Source: Fennellomyces sp. T-0311 (taxonomy: Eukaryota > Mucoromycota > Mucoromycetes > Mucorales > Lichtheimiaceae). Taken from it: 64,000 nt of DNA. The stretch lies in contig JALLLT010000018.1 of the NCBI GenBank assembly GCA_025266875.1, positions 682,001 to 746,000 of the forward strand. Reading direction: 5' to 3'. How positions within the stretch are numbered: the first letter of the stretch is position 1; every line of letters begins with the position of its first letter. A program made the translations under genes and the position numbers. Shown here piece after piece: positions 1 to 12,132 of this stretch. The notes beneath the pieces are model-generated. The model was not told the DNA's origin. It saw only the letters and a list, made by a program, of their open reading frames with translations, and searched no databases.

Positions 1-1347
1 GTAGAGAGTTTCGAGGGAAAGTTGGTTCCTTCGTATCAATGGCAGAATTGTTGAAGCAGGTACTGGTGCGCCACCGTTTTGCGTGTAGAGCCGGCGTAAA
101 CCCGGAGTGGATCGTTCGTCAAGTTCTGGTATCATATCAATCTGGGCGTTGTATCCAAACGTCTCAATATTTGGACAGAGTTGGCTGACGGCGTCCAGAA
201 CTGTTGGATTACAACCGTGTAAAAGAAGACGTCGTATTTGTTGGCAACCAGGTAGTATTTTCTGAAGATCTTGACTGGTAATAGAATTAGCCGTTAATCG
301 CAGATCGACCAAATGGTTGTGGGGTTCGAGCGGTGGAAGTTCGTCAGTCAAGTACGATAGATCGGATATTGTGGAATATTCAAGACACTTTAGGTTAGGA
401 CAGAATAAAAGCAAATCTGTCGGTGATATCACAGTACTAAATTGTTGGTCGAATTTGATGACGAGCTTCGTCAGTGTGCCATGAATCTCCCATATGGCGC
501 GCGAGAAGGGCGTAATTATCCCAGAATGGATATGTTTAGTTGCGTTTCCTTTACGTATGTCAAAAGCAATTGAGTTTCAAAGTGAATACATACAATTTCG
601 ATAGAACGTACCATCCAAATTCAATGACTTCAGTTTCAAAAATTTTCCATCATTCATGGAGTGCAGATAATGTGAAAACACACGATAATTTGTGGTATTG
701 ATCGTCAAGTCTTCCACATTTGCTGCGATGTCACTAATTGTAGCGATGGACCAATCCACATTTGTGCTATTACCAGTTCTCCATACTTTCCAAATACTTT
801 TGCACCGGTATATTCTGGCTCGCCATACTTCGGAGACAGATAGCCAGACAAAAGTTGATTTAGCTGGTAATAATGCAATGATATTGTCAATAATTTCGAC
901 CGGAAGCATAGCAATAAAATCAATTCGCGCCTCGTTTTGCTTTGTCGCTGACTCTTTGCCGTATACCATTTGTGTGTAGTCCGGGTGGTTCTCCAAAGCA
1001 CTTTGTAGACCGAGATTGTATGTGTCGATTGCATTTTGTTGTTTTCCTTGCATTTGATACATCTCGCCCAGACGAAGGTATCCTGTCGCCAACGTTGGCT
1101 CGTATCCAATTAAAGTCTGTGCGTCCTTGATGGCTTCCTCAAATTTCCCTTGCATTGAGAGAGCATAAACCCGATGGTTCAACATCGCCACAAGTGACTC
1201 GTGGATTCGGACAATTGCTTGCGCTGTATATTCAGTTATTTGTACATAATCTTGGCGGCTGACAGCAGTAGTAACTTTGGTGAACAGTTGTACTAGCGAG
1301 TCAGGTTCGAAACTGCTGTTGCAAGTCGAAAGTGGAGTGGATTCCAT
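1..1347 (-). CDS. TPR/F-box/LRR protein, 3' end cut by the window edge
   Basis: Exon 1 is 1347..612 and exon 2 runs from 548 off the left edge; the 63-nt intron 611..549 has a GTACGT donor and an AG acceptor and is in phase 1. The first exon gives about 245 residues. TPR-like helices lie at residues 50-115 (motifs such as AIKDAQTLIGYEPTLATGYL and MQGKQQNAIDTYNLGLQS). An F-box follows at about 146-185 (IDFIAMLPVEIIDNIIALLP). Exon 2 starts with NATKHIHSG and continues as leucine-rich repeats. The order TPR, F-box, LRR is that of Dia2/Pof3, substrate receptors of SCF (Skp1-cullin-F-box) ubiquitin ligases; which protein it targets is unknown. No lesion is seen in the part present. Next family member: 1745..3819, same strand. 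Confidence 0.85.
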
Positions 1348-1744
1348 GCTTGTTCTTGGGGAAAATAGGAATAATAGTAGGCAGAAAATGTTTTTTCAGC
1401 TCTTTGGTATTTTTTGGATAGATGTTGCAAGGGCTAATTTGATAATACCAAGTCTTTTATAACTTTTTCAATGCCTAGAAAAATGAAGAGAAGTATTGTG
1501 ATACAAAGTTTCAGTTTGCTTAGCATTTCGCTTATTGTACCACCTAAATTAAGAGCAGCCTGGTTACATTTAAGCTGCGTCGTTGTAATGAATAAGCCTC
1601 TTATATTGTTTAGAAGCAAACTTTTCAGGATAACAATATAGGAGTAATAGGATACGTAATAAGCTTTCAACAGACAAAATAATAAAGATATTAGTGGCTT
1701 GATAGGCATGATGAGAACTGGTGCTTCATTTTAGCAATATCAGG
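1348..1744. other. intergenic, no gene seen
   Basis: Spacer between two tandem F-box genes on the minus strand. It must contain the promoter of the gene at 1..1347 and the 3' end of nothing else. I see no clear TATA box, RNA gene or repeat. Confidence 0.6.
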
Positions 1745-3819
1745 TTATTCAATAAATTGAACGCTCTTTACGTTTCCATTGGTGTATCTAGTGGGGTTTT
1801 GTATCACATGTCTGCATTTTTCTATTATTAAACTCTGCAACCCAGATGCTTGCTCAACCAAGTCCGCAATTCTTTGTTCTGTTACTGCGACTTTCAGCTT
1901 TTCAAGGTGCAGGTCTTTCAAGCCTCTAGTGCTTCTGATATCGAACGGCCAACACTCCATTTCGGTAAACCTTACATCCGAGATACGGCCGCTGGTCTCG
2001 AAAAAGGTTCTCAATCCTCGTTCAGAGACGGTTGCTAACCCTGCAAACCAAACTTTCTCCACAGTGTCGATGTTGGCTAAGGTGGCAAGCACATTGTCTG
2101 TCACAGTATTCGCTTTGCAGTATCGGAACCGGACAGTTCTCAATCGTCTTGGAGAGCACCTATCCCTCGAGTACTTTTCTAAAAGTCGCACCAAGTCCTG
2201 TTCGCCAGTTGTTGCTTTAGTATAGGAGGGTTCCAAAGACTCTAGTTGAGGCAATGCTTCTAATGCGTTGACTAAACTTGATATATTCCTGGATTCGACT
2301 GCAGCAACGTGTGTCAGCATGGTACACATTGATATCGAGCGTAAAAGAAGAGGTTGGATGGATTCCGGGTTGTTTCCCCAGAATGTCAGGCTTTTTAACC
2401 TTCGCAGCACTAGAGATGGATACACCGCAACGAGGTTTTCCCGTGACTCGTATAATGTAATATTGATGTAGAGAGTTTCAAGCGAATGCATATTTCTCCT
2501 GATCAAAGGCAAGACAGCGGAGGCGTCAACTGGAGTACCTCCGTTATTGGTATAGAATTGACGTAAGCCACGGATGTACCATTCGACATTTTTGTGGTCC
2601 AATTGTTCCATCTTGTTAATTTGAGGATTGTATCCAAAGGTGCACAAATTCGGGCAAATGTTGTCGACAACACCCAGGATTGAAACATCGTTGGAACCGC
2701 TCAAGGTCAGGCTACGTAGTTGTTGGCAATATGGTAGAAGGGTTTGGATATCTTGGCATGTGATCGACACGGCTCTCAAATGCATGCTGACTAGAGTATT
2801 GTAGAAGATCGATCCACGAACCTTGCCGACAACCTCAGATAGTTGATGTGTTGTAGAGTATTCAAGAGAGGTCAGATTTGAGCAGATAGAAAGCAAGTCG
2901 ATCAACGGCGCTACTGGACCACTTTGATTCAGGTGAAGAACAAGTCTAGTTAAAGTTGTGTGGATCCGCCAGAATGCGTTCGTAAGTGGCATAATTGTAG
3001 CAATATTGATGCGTCTGGGAGTATCTGATATATATATATATGAGTATCTGGTATACATACTGACTCTCAGTGCACTTACCATCCAGCTGCAGCGACTTTA
3101 TTTTGCCAAAGTCACCTTTGCTCATACTGGCTAGATACCAGAGAAAAACGTTACTGTCCATGGTATTCAGTGCCAAGTTTTCTACATGACCTGCAATATG
3201 TTGTATAACTCTCGCAATTTCATGGTCAGATACACTGTCAACCGTCAGAGTTTTCCAAGCGCTGGAGCACTTGAATATTCTATCGCGCCATACACTGGAG
3301 ACACTAAAGCAGGTAGCCTTCGAATCCTTTGGTAGTAACGAATAAATGTCGTCAACAACCTCGATTGGAAGCGCCGAAATAAAGTCGACTCGTGATTCCT
3401 TCTGTTTTGCGGCAATCTCTTTGTCGCTGATCAACTGAGTATAACCCGGATCATCCTCCGAAACACTTTGAAGACCAAGATTATACGCGTCAATTGCCCT
3501 GAGTTGCTTTTCCTTGCATTTCATATATAGCGCCTAGTCGAATGTAGCCAGCTGGCAATGTTGGGTTGTTTTCGATAATATTCTGTGCGTCGTTGACTGC
3601 ATCATCGAATCGGCTTTGCACGGAAAGAGCATATGCTCGAAGGTTCAGCATCATCAATTGAGGTGCTTGGATCCTGGCAAGTGCTGTAGATGCTAGGTTG
3701 GTAATGTGTTGGTAATCTTGTTTGTCGTCAATTGCCGCTTCAACTCTCGTGAAAGCGCGCTTTATCGGATCTATATCGAAGTTGTACGCTGGAAAGCGGA
3801 CTAGCTTTGGCCTTGTCAT
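1745..3819 (-). CDS. TPR/F-box/LRR protein with one frameshift
   Basis: Exon 1 is 3819..3080 and exon 2 is 3024..1745, with a phase-1 intron (GTAAGT donor, CAG acceptor) that holds a short TA run. I take the ATG at 3819 (MTRPKLVRFPAYNFD) because sister genes start the same way; the longer reading frame has no ATG. TPR helices come first, then an F-box (VDFISALPIEVVDDIYSLLP), then about 420 residues of LRR ending at the stop at 1745. The frame breaks in the TPR region at an A4 run (plus-strand 3508..3511). Removing one A would restore the family motif MQGKQ followed by AIDAYNLGLQS. So this is either a very young pseudogene or an assembly error in a homopolymer. Role by family: SCF substrate receptor, target unknown. 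Confidence 0.75.
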
Positions 3820-5550
3820 CTTTGGTACAAATTTGATTAACAAGAACAGGTTAAAGAAGAGAATATTGATCGGATACAGTAATGCTTTTATCCTTCTTAT
3901 CTAAAATTAGACAATTTTCAAAAACAAGTATTCTTTCTTCGTCAACCTTTATTCTTAGAGCGGTGAATTCCCGTGGATTAAAAAATATTGTCTGACCAGG
4001 CCCATGGTTGCGAAAAGGATGTAATTTAAATGATGAGGCGGTTATAGTTGAATGCAAACTTTTGGATGGGTAGACTATAAAAGTTGTAGCATGAAATGGC
4101 AAACTGACAAAGAATTGCAGAGAAGTCTAGATGTGAAAAAACATGCTTGAGATGGAAAGGTGCTGTTTACAATGATAAACAAGCAGACACGTACAAATAA
4201 ATAATTTACAGCTTTATAACAGGAAAAATACAAGAAATAGCTATTTATGTAAAAAGACGATAATGCTCGGGGCACCGGTTCAAGTTTCTTAACGCAAGAG
4301 AAGAGTGGAAGCACCCTGTACCCAATGCAGCCGTTTTAAAAGTAGTTTGATCGCGGTGGTCCGTGGTCCAGGGTTTTCTAGACAAGTCGACTAAGTGATT
4401 TCTCGGAGCAAGGTTTGGTATTCAAACAGAGCGATCATCAACTATAACAACCGATTAACAGCTGGCACGCATCCATAAATACAATCAAGGTTAGCGTATC
4501 ATTTGGAAAAAAAAGGCATGCATTAGGAGAGAGTGATTTTTTTCAATCAGGATAAAAGGCTGTAAACATCCACGTGGATACTTACTAAAGCTGCCTCCTT
4601 CCTTGAAAAATAAAGGAAGAGCTATTTTACATCTTAAGCATGATGCGGAGCGGTCTACTATGATGTACTTCTCGTTCAGAAGTGATTAACTCGACTAAAG
4701 TATAAAATCCAAAGTACTATGTTTAGCCTTTCCTATTAAAGTAGCGCGCCACTTTCAGTACGACAAGTAGCTGTGTCGAATTTGGAAGCGAAATGAACGG
4801 CCGTTTCTACTTTAATGCTTGCGATTTTCACTCAGAACTATAATTCAACTTCTCTACAGCAGAAAGTGGCCTTTGTGCGTGGTCATTAAAGTATAAATGA
4901 AATCGATGTATGTAGTACAAGGAAGTAAATAAACTTCTACCGCAGCAATGGTCAGGGTACTGAGCTGCTCAGCTAAAATTGACGCGAGATCATCGTCAAC
5001 ACTGCTCACATGCACGCATATTACCATAACTGTCTTATACGATAGATCTTGGATTACGTGCCATTGTTGTCAGCAACATCAAAACTATGACCATTATCAA
5101 ACAGATCCATTAGCATAATGACCGTCTTTGTCTCAAACAAAAAATCACAGGGGCGCGCTGACCAGCTGCATTCATCTCGATTTGAGCGCCATAAAAACCT
5201 CTTTCGTCGGCAGCGTCCCCTTTTTTGTAAACAAAGCCGCAACACCGTACAGCCAAGCGCGCCTTGGCATTTCATAAACTTAGCCTCGACCCATAATCAT
5301 CCATTTGCTTACTGTTGTCGCTGCTATTGGGTTCGCGCATTGCTGCCTGTGACAATAAGCCGCACCAAAGCGCAGCATGATGTAAATGTGTATTCGGCGG
5401 AGGCATAGAATGAGCGCCCCAAGTGCGTTGAAATACTCAAAATGGATTAGAATATCCTAATCGTACGTTCGCAAAATGAGGGCTGGCTTTGCTTAAATTG
5501 CCATTTTGGGATCGGCCCATCGGTGTGACTGAATAACGTGGCATGAATTA
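3820..5550. other. intergenic, 1.7 kb, no gene seen
   Basis: AT-rich spacer between the first F-box pair and the unit that starts near 5551. Short open frames on both strands around 5050-5410 overlap each other and show no recognisable motif, so I do not call them. Confidence 0.55.
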
Positions 5551-5556
5551 TATAAA
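5551..5556 (+). promoter_or_regulatory. TATA box of an unresolved transcription unit
   Basis: TATAAA, followed about 50 nt later by a pyrimidine-rich leader and a strong GTAAGT donor at 5605. This spacing looks like a pol II promoter with a 5' UTR intron. Confidence 0.5.
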
Positions 5557-6092
5557 CGGGCGTTGCTGCGACACCTCTTTCTTCATCATCTCTTTCACTC
5601 AAAGGTAAGTTTCTCTCTCTCTATCACACACACACACTCTCTCTCTCACTGTCTCTCTGTATATGCTGCTAACCACCAACTTTAGATCCTTCCGTCCCCT
5701 CCCTCTACCCTACGCCTCCCACACTGCTCCCCTTCGTCTTCTTCTGTGAGTTACGACACCCTGCGTATTCAGCCTTCTGGTCCTTGAGTTTCACTTGTGT
5801 TTTAGGGATCCACGGATACCCGAGTGATACGCCCCCGGGTATTGCGAGCTCTTCGTCTGCCATTGACAACTACTCGTTGGTGGTACCTATTCACCTATTG
5901 GGACCGTTGGCGCTTCTTTACTGAGATTCATTATGGCCATTTCGTGCGCGCGTTCTGCAGAACTGAGTGAGCTTCGTTGGCATATTTGAGTTGAGTCAAG
6001 TTGAGTTTTTGAGTTCCCTTCACCTTCTTCCCCTTCTCCCCACACCGGATCTCGGCCGAAACAACCATGGGCGGCAACAGCGGGAGCAGACG
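5557..6092 (+). other. probable spliced 5' leader
   Basis: Two intron-like segments are visible. One is 5605..5685 (GTAAGT donor, CT/CA microsatellite, GCTAAC branch-like site, TTTAG acceptor). The other is 5746..5805 (GTGAGT donor, TTTTAG acceptor, 60 nt). Sequence up to 6092 has no convincing protein frame. ATGs at 5933 and 6067 open short frames that are not the frame read downstream. I infer a leader feeding the gene at about 6093. Confidence 0.35.
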
Positions 6093-6830
6093 ATGGGGTA
6101 ATGTATCTTTTGTGTTGGACAATAGTTACGTGGCTACCTTTTTCTTTGCCTGTGTAGATTGTTGGGGATGGATCAAGGCGTCGCTATGGATCAAGGCCGG
6201 GTTTTTTATTTCCTTGCAAAGTTCTCTAGGAATGGTGCCTGCTCTTTTCAAGAAACGGCAAAAGACTTCTTCCCCCAAGAAGCTAGAGTGCGTTGGTGAT
6301 TCAACCTCTAACACCATTTCCGACGAGAACCGAGCTAAAGCATACTGGTATTCGCATTTTCGGATGTGGAGTGCTGGGACCGTCTGAATTGTGGACATGC
6401 AGGCCGCCACTTTAAGTCCTCTGTTGTGCCCCCAACCAACAAGACACGGTATGAGGATCAATCCAGTGCTGCCTCCTCGCGGAGATCCTCGTCAACGGAA
6501 TGACCGGCGTGTCATTCCGGCCAAACGCACTGGGCTTGTAAATTGCTTGTCAGTAATAAAGGCATTTTGCCATATCCATCCATCTTTCAACTTGTTGCAT
6601 ACTTGCATGTGGAAGGGCTTGTTCATTCGGTTGGGTTTCGCTGTTTCGGCAAAAGAAGGGCGTTCTTGATACTTTTGAATGGACGATCATGCAAGTTGCA
6701 ATGTTGGACATCAAGGAAGCTCCACCGTTCTTGCACCGTATCATTTTCCTCTATGGCTGATTCATGGAACGGAAAGCTGCTTTTGAATATGCAGAACTTG
6801 GCAACACGGGAAAGATGTGAGTGTAAGTAA
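6093..6830 (+). CDS. candidate multi-exon gene, product not recognised
   Basis: Phase-consistent exons can be chained: 6093..6097 (ATGGG), 6158..6295, 6341..6448, then a piece from 6554. The three introns (60, 45 and 105 nt) all have GT-AG ends and one has a CTAAC branch-like site. The joined product begins MGLLGMDQG and contains VFYFLAKFSRNGACSFQETA and CWDRLNCGHAGRHFKSS. I do not recognise it. The end is unresolved: after 6554 two frames both look coding, and the one containing FEWTIMQVAMLDIKEAPPF meets an in-frame TGA near 6755. It could be a short real gene or the eroded remains of one. The next gene on the strand starts at 6949. Confidence 0.35.
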
Positions 6831-6948
6831 GAAAGGGGATCTGCTGTAACGGATGGCCATCCGAGCTGCACGCTATTGGTAAACAGTAATTTATGGCGAT
6901 GGCCGCAGCTCGAAATTAAAAGTGTCAGAAACTCTTTCACGATCGATC

Positions 6949-7634
6949 ATGCCATTACTCTTACAACCGTCTCAATCTCGGCATTTACTACGAACTTTTG
7001 CGCGACGAAGCACACACTCTCGAACATCAAACTACAATGGCTGGTGGTCACTCATTCTTGACCAGCCTGCGCAGGTAATCTACTGTTTACGAATCCAACA
7101 TGGAAGCAGGATTATTCAACGTTTGGAGAAACAACATAGGAAGCGGATTCATTTCAACAGAGGAAACCGATTGCAGTGCCAATCGTGGATGACTTGCCGC
7201 CACCGGTGAAGGTCGAAGAAAAGCCCAAAGAAATTGTGGTTCTTCAGGGCAAACGGATAGAACTACCCCAGAAACCACCAGCTCCTGAAGATTGCTGTAT
7301 GAGGTAAGCGTCTTCCAAATACGTCATCTGGGTGTAACACTAAACCCTTGCTTCAACAACAGCGGATGCGCCTACTGGTAAGCACTGGGGAACGAGTGCT
7401 TAGGGCGGGAAAAAAAGCTAATGTGTGGATAGTGTGTGGGATATTTATCAAGAGGATATGGAGGAATACCAAGCCCAAAAGGCAGAGCTTCGACGAAAGT
7501 TCATGGATGCGGGCGAGCCACTGCCGCCGTCGCTGGCAGCAACGAGCAAGTCCATCGAAGACCAAGTGCAAGACGAGATGGACCCGACAATGAAGGCGTT
7601 CTATGCCATGGAAAAGAAGATGAAAGGGCAGTGA
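6949..7634 (+). CDS. OXLD1-like mitochondrial protein (oxidoreductase-like domain)
   Basis: Four exons: 6949..7074, 7140..7303, a 15-nt microexon 7363..7377, and 7433..7634. Together they give 168 residues; an in-frame ATG at 6922 would add nine. The start MPLLLQPSQSRHLLRTFARR is rich in Arg, Ser and Leu and lacks acidic residues, so it looks like a mitochondrial targeting peptide. The diagnostic motif, PPAPEDCCMSGCAYCVWDIY, is built only when the microexon is spliced in; it matches the cysteine-rich N-terminal oxidoreductase-like domain of OXLD1 and fungal relatives. The four cysteines are all present. The biochemical role of the family is not settled; metal or redox chemistry is a guess from the cysteines. 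It is convergent with cytochrome P450 reductase, 137 nt apart. Confidence 0.8.
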
Positions 7635-7771
7635 TTCTCATGTAAATATTATAGATACCATTTGGACAGCCATTAGACCTGAAAAGTACCAGCTACTATT
7701 ACACTTCCCTCCGCCATGTAATGCTATATATAAAAGAGTCTACATTTACAACGTGTGTCTTGTCTAGAAAT

Positions 7772-10047
7772 CTACGACCACACATCCTCCTGGTACCGGC
7801 CAGTGCTTCGCAAGTTCTTGACGTAATCCTGTGCCTGGCTCTCCGACTTGTTTCCGAACGTTTGGGCAAACTCGATAAACGTATGCTGAACGTCCCTGGC
7901 CATGTTTTTGGCGTCGCCGCAGACATAGATATATGCGCCCTGTTCGATGTACTTCCACATCTGCTCACCATGTTCCTTTAACCGATGTTGCACATAGACC
8001 TTTTGCTTGGTTTCACGAGAGAATGCCGTAATCAACTGAGATCCTTCACCCAAAACCTTGAATAACTCTGGCCACTCGTTCGAATACAAAAAGTCCTGTT
8101 GCGAATGACGACATCCATAGAACAGCACCGTGGGTCCGACGTCCTTGCCGCTTTGTTTCTGATGCACGCGATCGCGCACAAATCCACGGAAAGGAGCCAC
8201 CCCAGTGCCAGGGCCAACCATAATGACGGGAAGTTTGGTGTTGCGTGGCAACTTGAACGTCGATCGTCGGATATGCACGGGTATCTTTTTGTCCTGGAGA
8301 CGGTTGCGTGGGCCGTTCAAATCGTAGAAAGGAACCGAATCGTCTTGAGGTGAATGGATGCGCCACAGGTAGTTGGTATTGACACCGTAAACTGTGCGGC
8401 TCTTTGTGCTGGAAGGCTGGTACGACAGTGTCACGGCGGTCACAGCGACGGATTTCGGATCAGTAAGAGATGATGATGAGATTGAGTAGTAGCGCGGTTG
8501 GAGACGTGATACGCTTTCCACAATCAGATCAAACGGTACGGTGGAAAAGAAGCCAGGGGCAGCCGTCGTACCCTCATCATCTTGGCACAGTTCGAGAACT
8601 TCGGCCAGGTTGCGTACAGACTCGCTGACCTGCGTGCGGTATGCCTCCTTATCGGTTGCCAGGTTACGCAGGATCTCCTTGGAGGATTCGGTGGGAGCGT
8701 ATTCGACTAGTGATATGAGGGTCTGTCGAGATGCAGGTGAGCATATATCAAGATAGTGTCGGAATGCTGCACGGTACGTGGTCGGTACAGGGAAGGGGTG
8801 TTTTTTGGATGCAGCACTATCCAGTGCCTCGACCATGATGGCGGTATCCAACTTGTCTGCCAAACCCAGGACCGAAGCCAGCCGCAACACTTCGACTTCG
8901 TTGTTTGTGGGCCAGATTGCAATATGGTCGCCCGTTTGATAGGTGAGGTTACTCTTGCTGATGTCGACTTCGAGGTGGAGACAGTGGCGATCGGCAGTTT
9001 GGGTGAACAGGTCATGGGAGGTGGCGATAGGGGCGAGATATGGGTGTTTGGCATCATGCACAGCTGTTTGCTTTTGTAACCTGCGTGATCGTTACACAGT
9101 TAATTATATTTGTCCGCTCATTTGCATATAGTAAAAAAAAGCTTACTGCTCAGGTTTGGACCATTCACCCAACTCGCCCAGAAACAGCGAGTCGTCGTCG
9201 ACCACGTCGAGTTCTTGTACACCGAACATAGGTTGCCGCGGACCGGCTTGCGCATTGCTTTCATCCACTCCCAGAGCTGCACAGAAGGCAGGCCACATGT
9301 CTTCCTGCCATGCCAAAAAGTCTTCTTCCAGAGATGCATCATCGTCGCCTTCACCGCGCTCGCCGTGCCGCGTAGCACCCAAGTCTGAGAGTCGCTTGTC
9401 AAGGAGACGGGCAATGGCGTTGTAATGCTCATACGTCTTGTTACCCAATCCAAACACAATATAGTTCAAGCTCTGCAGCGGTGTTGATTCGTCTTGTGCA
9501 GAAGAAAACACGGGCGTTTCATCCATCAACATTTCCCAGAATTCAACGGCGTTGTCGGTGGGTTCGCCCTCGCCGTACGTAGCCATTACGAACACCACCA
9601 GCTTGTCCTCTGGCACTGTATCCAAGTAACTGAGGTCGTACAGCTCGATATCCGCGGTCATACTGCTCACGCCATACTTTTGCGAGCACTCCTTGGCCAG
9701 TCTGGAGGCATAATCTTCGGCAGTGCCTGTCTGCGATCCGTAGAAGAAGATGACTCGGCGATTCTATTTTTGTCTGGTGTGAGTAATTACGGCTGCCTTT
9801 CATTAACTGCGGTTGGCGCTGATAGATAAACCTGCTGCTCCATAAGCTTGACGAAGTTGCGCTCAGGCTTGTTGCTCTGCGGCTTGTCAGATTGCTGGGC
9901 GGTGCTTGGGCCACCACCGCCGACCCGTGGAGGGGACGACCTGAGTTTTCTGGATATCCAGATAAGGGCACCGAGGCCCAGTGTGCCCAGCAGCAGCAGG
10001 TCAAGCGGACTAACTGAGAAGACGGACGACGAGGATTTTCTGGACAT
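7772..10047 (-). CDS. NCP1: NADPH-cytochrome P450 reductase
   Basis: Exons 10047..9832, 9763..9147 and 9080..7772 give 713 residues, normal for the family. It passes electrons from NADPH through FAD and FMN to microsomal P450s and other haem enzymes at the ER membrane. One N-terminal membrane helix (about residues 14-32, LDLLLLGTLGLGALIWI) is followed by a flavodoxin-type FMN domain (FYGSQTGTAEDYA, MATYGEGEPTDNA). The FAD region has RYYSIS and the NADPH region has GPGTGVAPFRGF and FYGCRHSQQDFLY. The C-terminus DVWS keeps the stacking tryptophan. The first donor is unusual (GTTTAT), but the joined sequence keeps the family spacing before YGSQTG. The longer frame upstream begins with TTG, so I use the ATG at 10047. 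Confidence 0.95.
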
Positions 10048-10231
10048 GTTCCGCAAAAGTGAACGAAGAAGAAAAAGACGAAAAAAAGGGGGGAGGAAGC
10101 AAAAGAGTATAGCGTGCTTTATTTGCTGTGGGGTAAAGGATTTATTGCGCTTTGAATGGTTCGGAGAAAGGGGCGCCGGACGCCCAGATGACTGGATCAG
10201 ATTGCTTTCACATGTTTGGTATGGCCATTTT

Positions 10232-11234
10232 TTATGATGACGCTGCTGTCAAAGACTGTTCGATGTTCATGGCAACCCCAACCGCATTTGCAATCGATTC
10301 CGCCTTGTCCGCTGTCAACGGCTGCAGCGGGTTGCGCGGCAGTCCTCCCCAGCCAAGCAAAAGATTCATACCGCCCTTCACACCCGGATTGCCGTGCCAA
10401 CGTGCCAGCGCATCGTCCGGCTCAACCAGCTGCTGCTGCAACTTGGTGGCCTGCTTGAGCTCGCCCTTGTCAAACAGCCGTTGGATTTCAACACAAGCAC
10501 GTGGGGCCACGTTACCCAAGCCAGGCACGCAACCCACCGCACCCACCGACAAGGCCGGGAGGAAAAAGTCCACCGAGCCAGCCAGGAGCGAAAAGTTATC
10601 TGATTCACTCTCTTGTTTAGCCTCTTCTCTGCTGTTCCCAATGTCGCTCTTTACCTTCGGGAGCCAGCCGGTTGGCAACATAGCCCACCTTGCCGATATT
10701 GCCGTCGGTGCCCTTGATGCCCACAATATTGGGATGCTTGGCCAGCTTGACGATGGTCTGGACATCGACATCGACGCCTTGGGTGACGCCCGGATAGTTG
10801 TAGATCACAACGGGGATCGGCGATTCATCGGCGACGCGCGTAAAGAACGCCAGAAGCGCGTCGCTAGTCATGCTTGGTCTGAAATACGCTGGAGGCAACA
10901 CCAGCACGTACTCGGCGCCAGCTTGAGCTGCGTCCTTGGCCAGTTTGATCGTGCCGCGCGCAGACTGAGTGCCGGCACCCGCCAACACCTTTATGCTGGG
11001 ATCATACTTTTGAATGAACTCACGTCCCTTGGAGATCATTGTGATGCGTTCCTCATCGGACAAATGAACGGCCTCGCCCGTCGAGCCCATGAATATAATG
11101 CCCGCAATACCCGTCTTGGACAAGTATTTGATATGCTTCTCGAGCGAGTCCAGATCGAGATCTTCGTTTTCGGGCTTGAAGAAGGTGGGGATGGGTACGA
11201 ATACGCCGTTACCGAGTGGAGTGCCTTGGACCAT
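10232..11234 (-). CDS. DapA-family aldolase (dihydrodipicolinate synthase-like)
   Basis: Exons 11234..10655 and 10599..10232 give 315 residues, the usual length of this TIM-barrel class I aldolase family. Visible motifs are GSTGEA (residues 50-55), YNYP with the probable catalytic Tyr145, and GIKGTDGN with the Schiff-base Lys174. Fungi make lysine by the aminoadipate route, so a true lysine-pathway enzyme is unlikely. By family, candidates are 4-hydroxy-2-oxoglutarate aldolase or a sugar-acid aldolase such as 2-keto-3-deoxy-L-galactonate aldolase; the substrate cannot be told from sequence alone. It lies 185 bp upstream of P450 reductase on the same strand, with no sign of a functional link. 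Confidence 0.88.
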
Positions 11235-11301
11235 TTTTTATTGAGAGTAAACGAGGGATATGCAGAGTTTCAAGCAAGCGATGGACCGTGTGAAGTACAA
11301 A

Positions 11302-11307
11302 TTTATA
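11302..11307 (-). promoter_or_regulatory. TATA box of the aldolase gene
   Basis: TATAAA on the minus strand, 68 nt upstream of the ATG at 11234. Confidence 0.5.
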
Positions 11308-12132
11308 ACAAGCCGGACAGATGATAACGTTATTCTCTTCCGGAATTAAGGAGAAATGGAATATTGCCCGAGAACGTTTAATCTTTTTTCCACGGTCTGC
11401 TGCCCTTTCTCTCCCTTTCTCTCTCGCCGTTCTTCTCGAGAAAGCGGCCGTTGTGTGGTGTTTTTCTCAGGATCCATCATGTTGTTTACCCGCTCGAGTC
11501 AACCGGAAACAAATCTGCACGCATTGTTTCCATTTTGAAAGGTCCCCGATCATTTCGGATATGTGATCTACCAAAATGCCCCGTCTAACTGATCCCGGGT
11601 TATATGAATGCCCATGGATGCCTATGCCAAATACCCGTTCTGTTATCGCCAGTCCATCTTGTTCGTTTTAGTCTTGGGTTTTTTGAGCCACCGATTCCTT
11701 TAGTCTGTACTTCGGGTGAAATATCAAACATTCACCAGCAGCGCTTTTCAACTGCAACACAAACTTTTTGCTTGCATGATATTTAGTCCGTCGATGCACT
11801 ACAGGAACCTAACGCGTTGGAAATAAGCTTTTTTTTCTTGGAGCTGCTCTTCTAGTCATAGCTTACACAGATTGCATCATATACATTATTCATTTGCCGT
11901 TCTTCAATTGGTAGGAGCGAGCGATATGTATCAAAAGAAGCGACGATTCAAAAATTAAAGTTTAGCTATTTGACAAATTCCCCATGGTGATGATCGACAT
12001 GTGTTGCTTTGGATACCACGTTATAGGCATATCGAACAACATATTTGGGCATCCTACTTTGGGTTCGTTCGAAGAAGAGAATAGCCAAAATATCGCTGCG
12101 CATGCATTGGAAGTCAGGACACGGGGTTCGAC
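11308..12132. other. intergenic, no intact gene
   Basis: AT-rich spacer. An open frame begins at 11984 (plus strand) and leads towards the BTB-like fragment at 12133, but in a different frame, so it may be the decayed front of the same element. Confidence 0.45.

Noticed and set aside
5054..5408. Overlapping frames on both strands near 5.1-5.4 kb as genes
   Set aside because: No start context, splice partners or domain features; each overlaps the other antisense.
10152..11324. 390-codon plus-strand frame over the aldolase gene
   Set aside because: It is the antisense shadow of the DapA-family coding sequence, which has catalytic Lys and Tyr motifs and a phase-correct intron.
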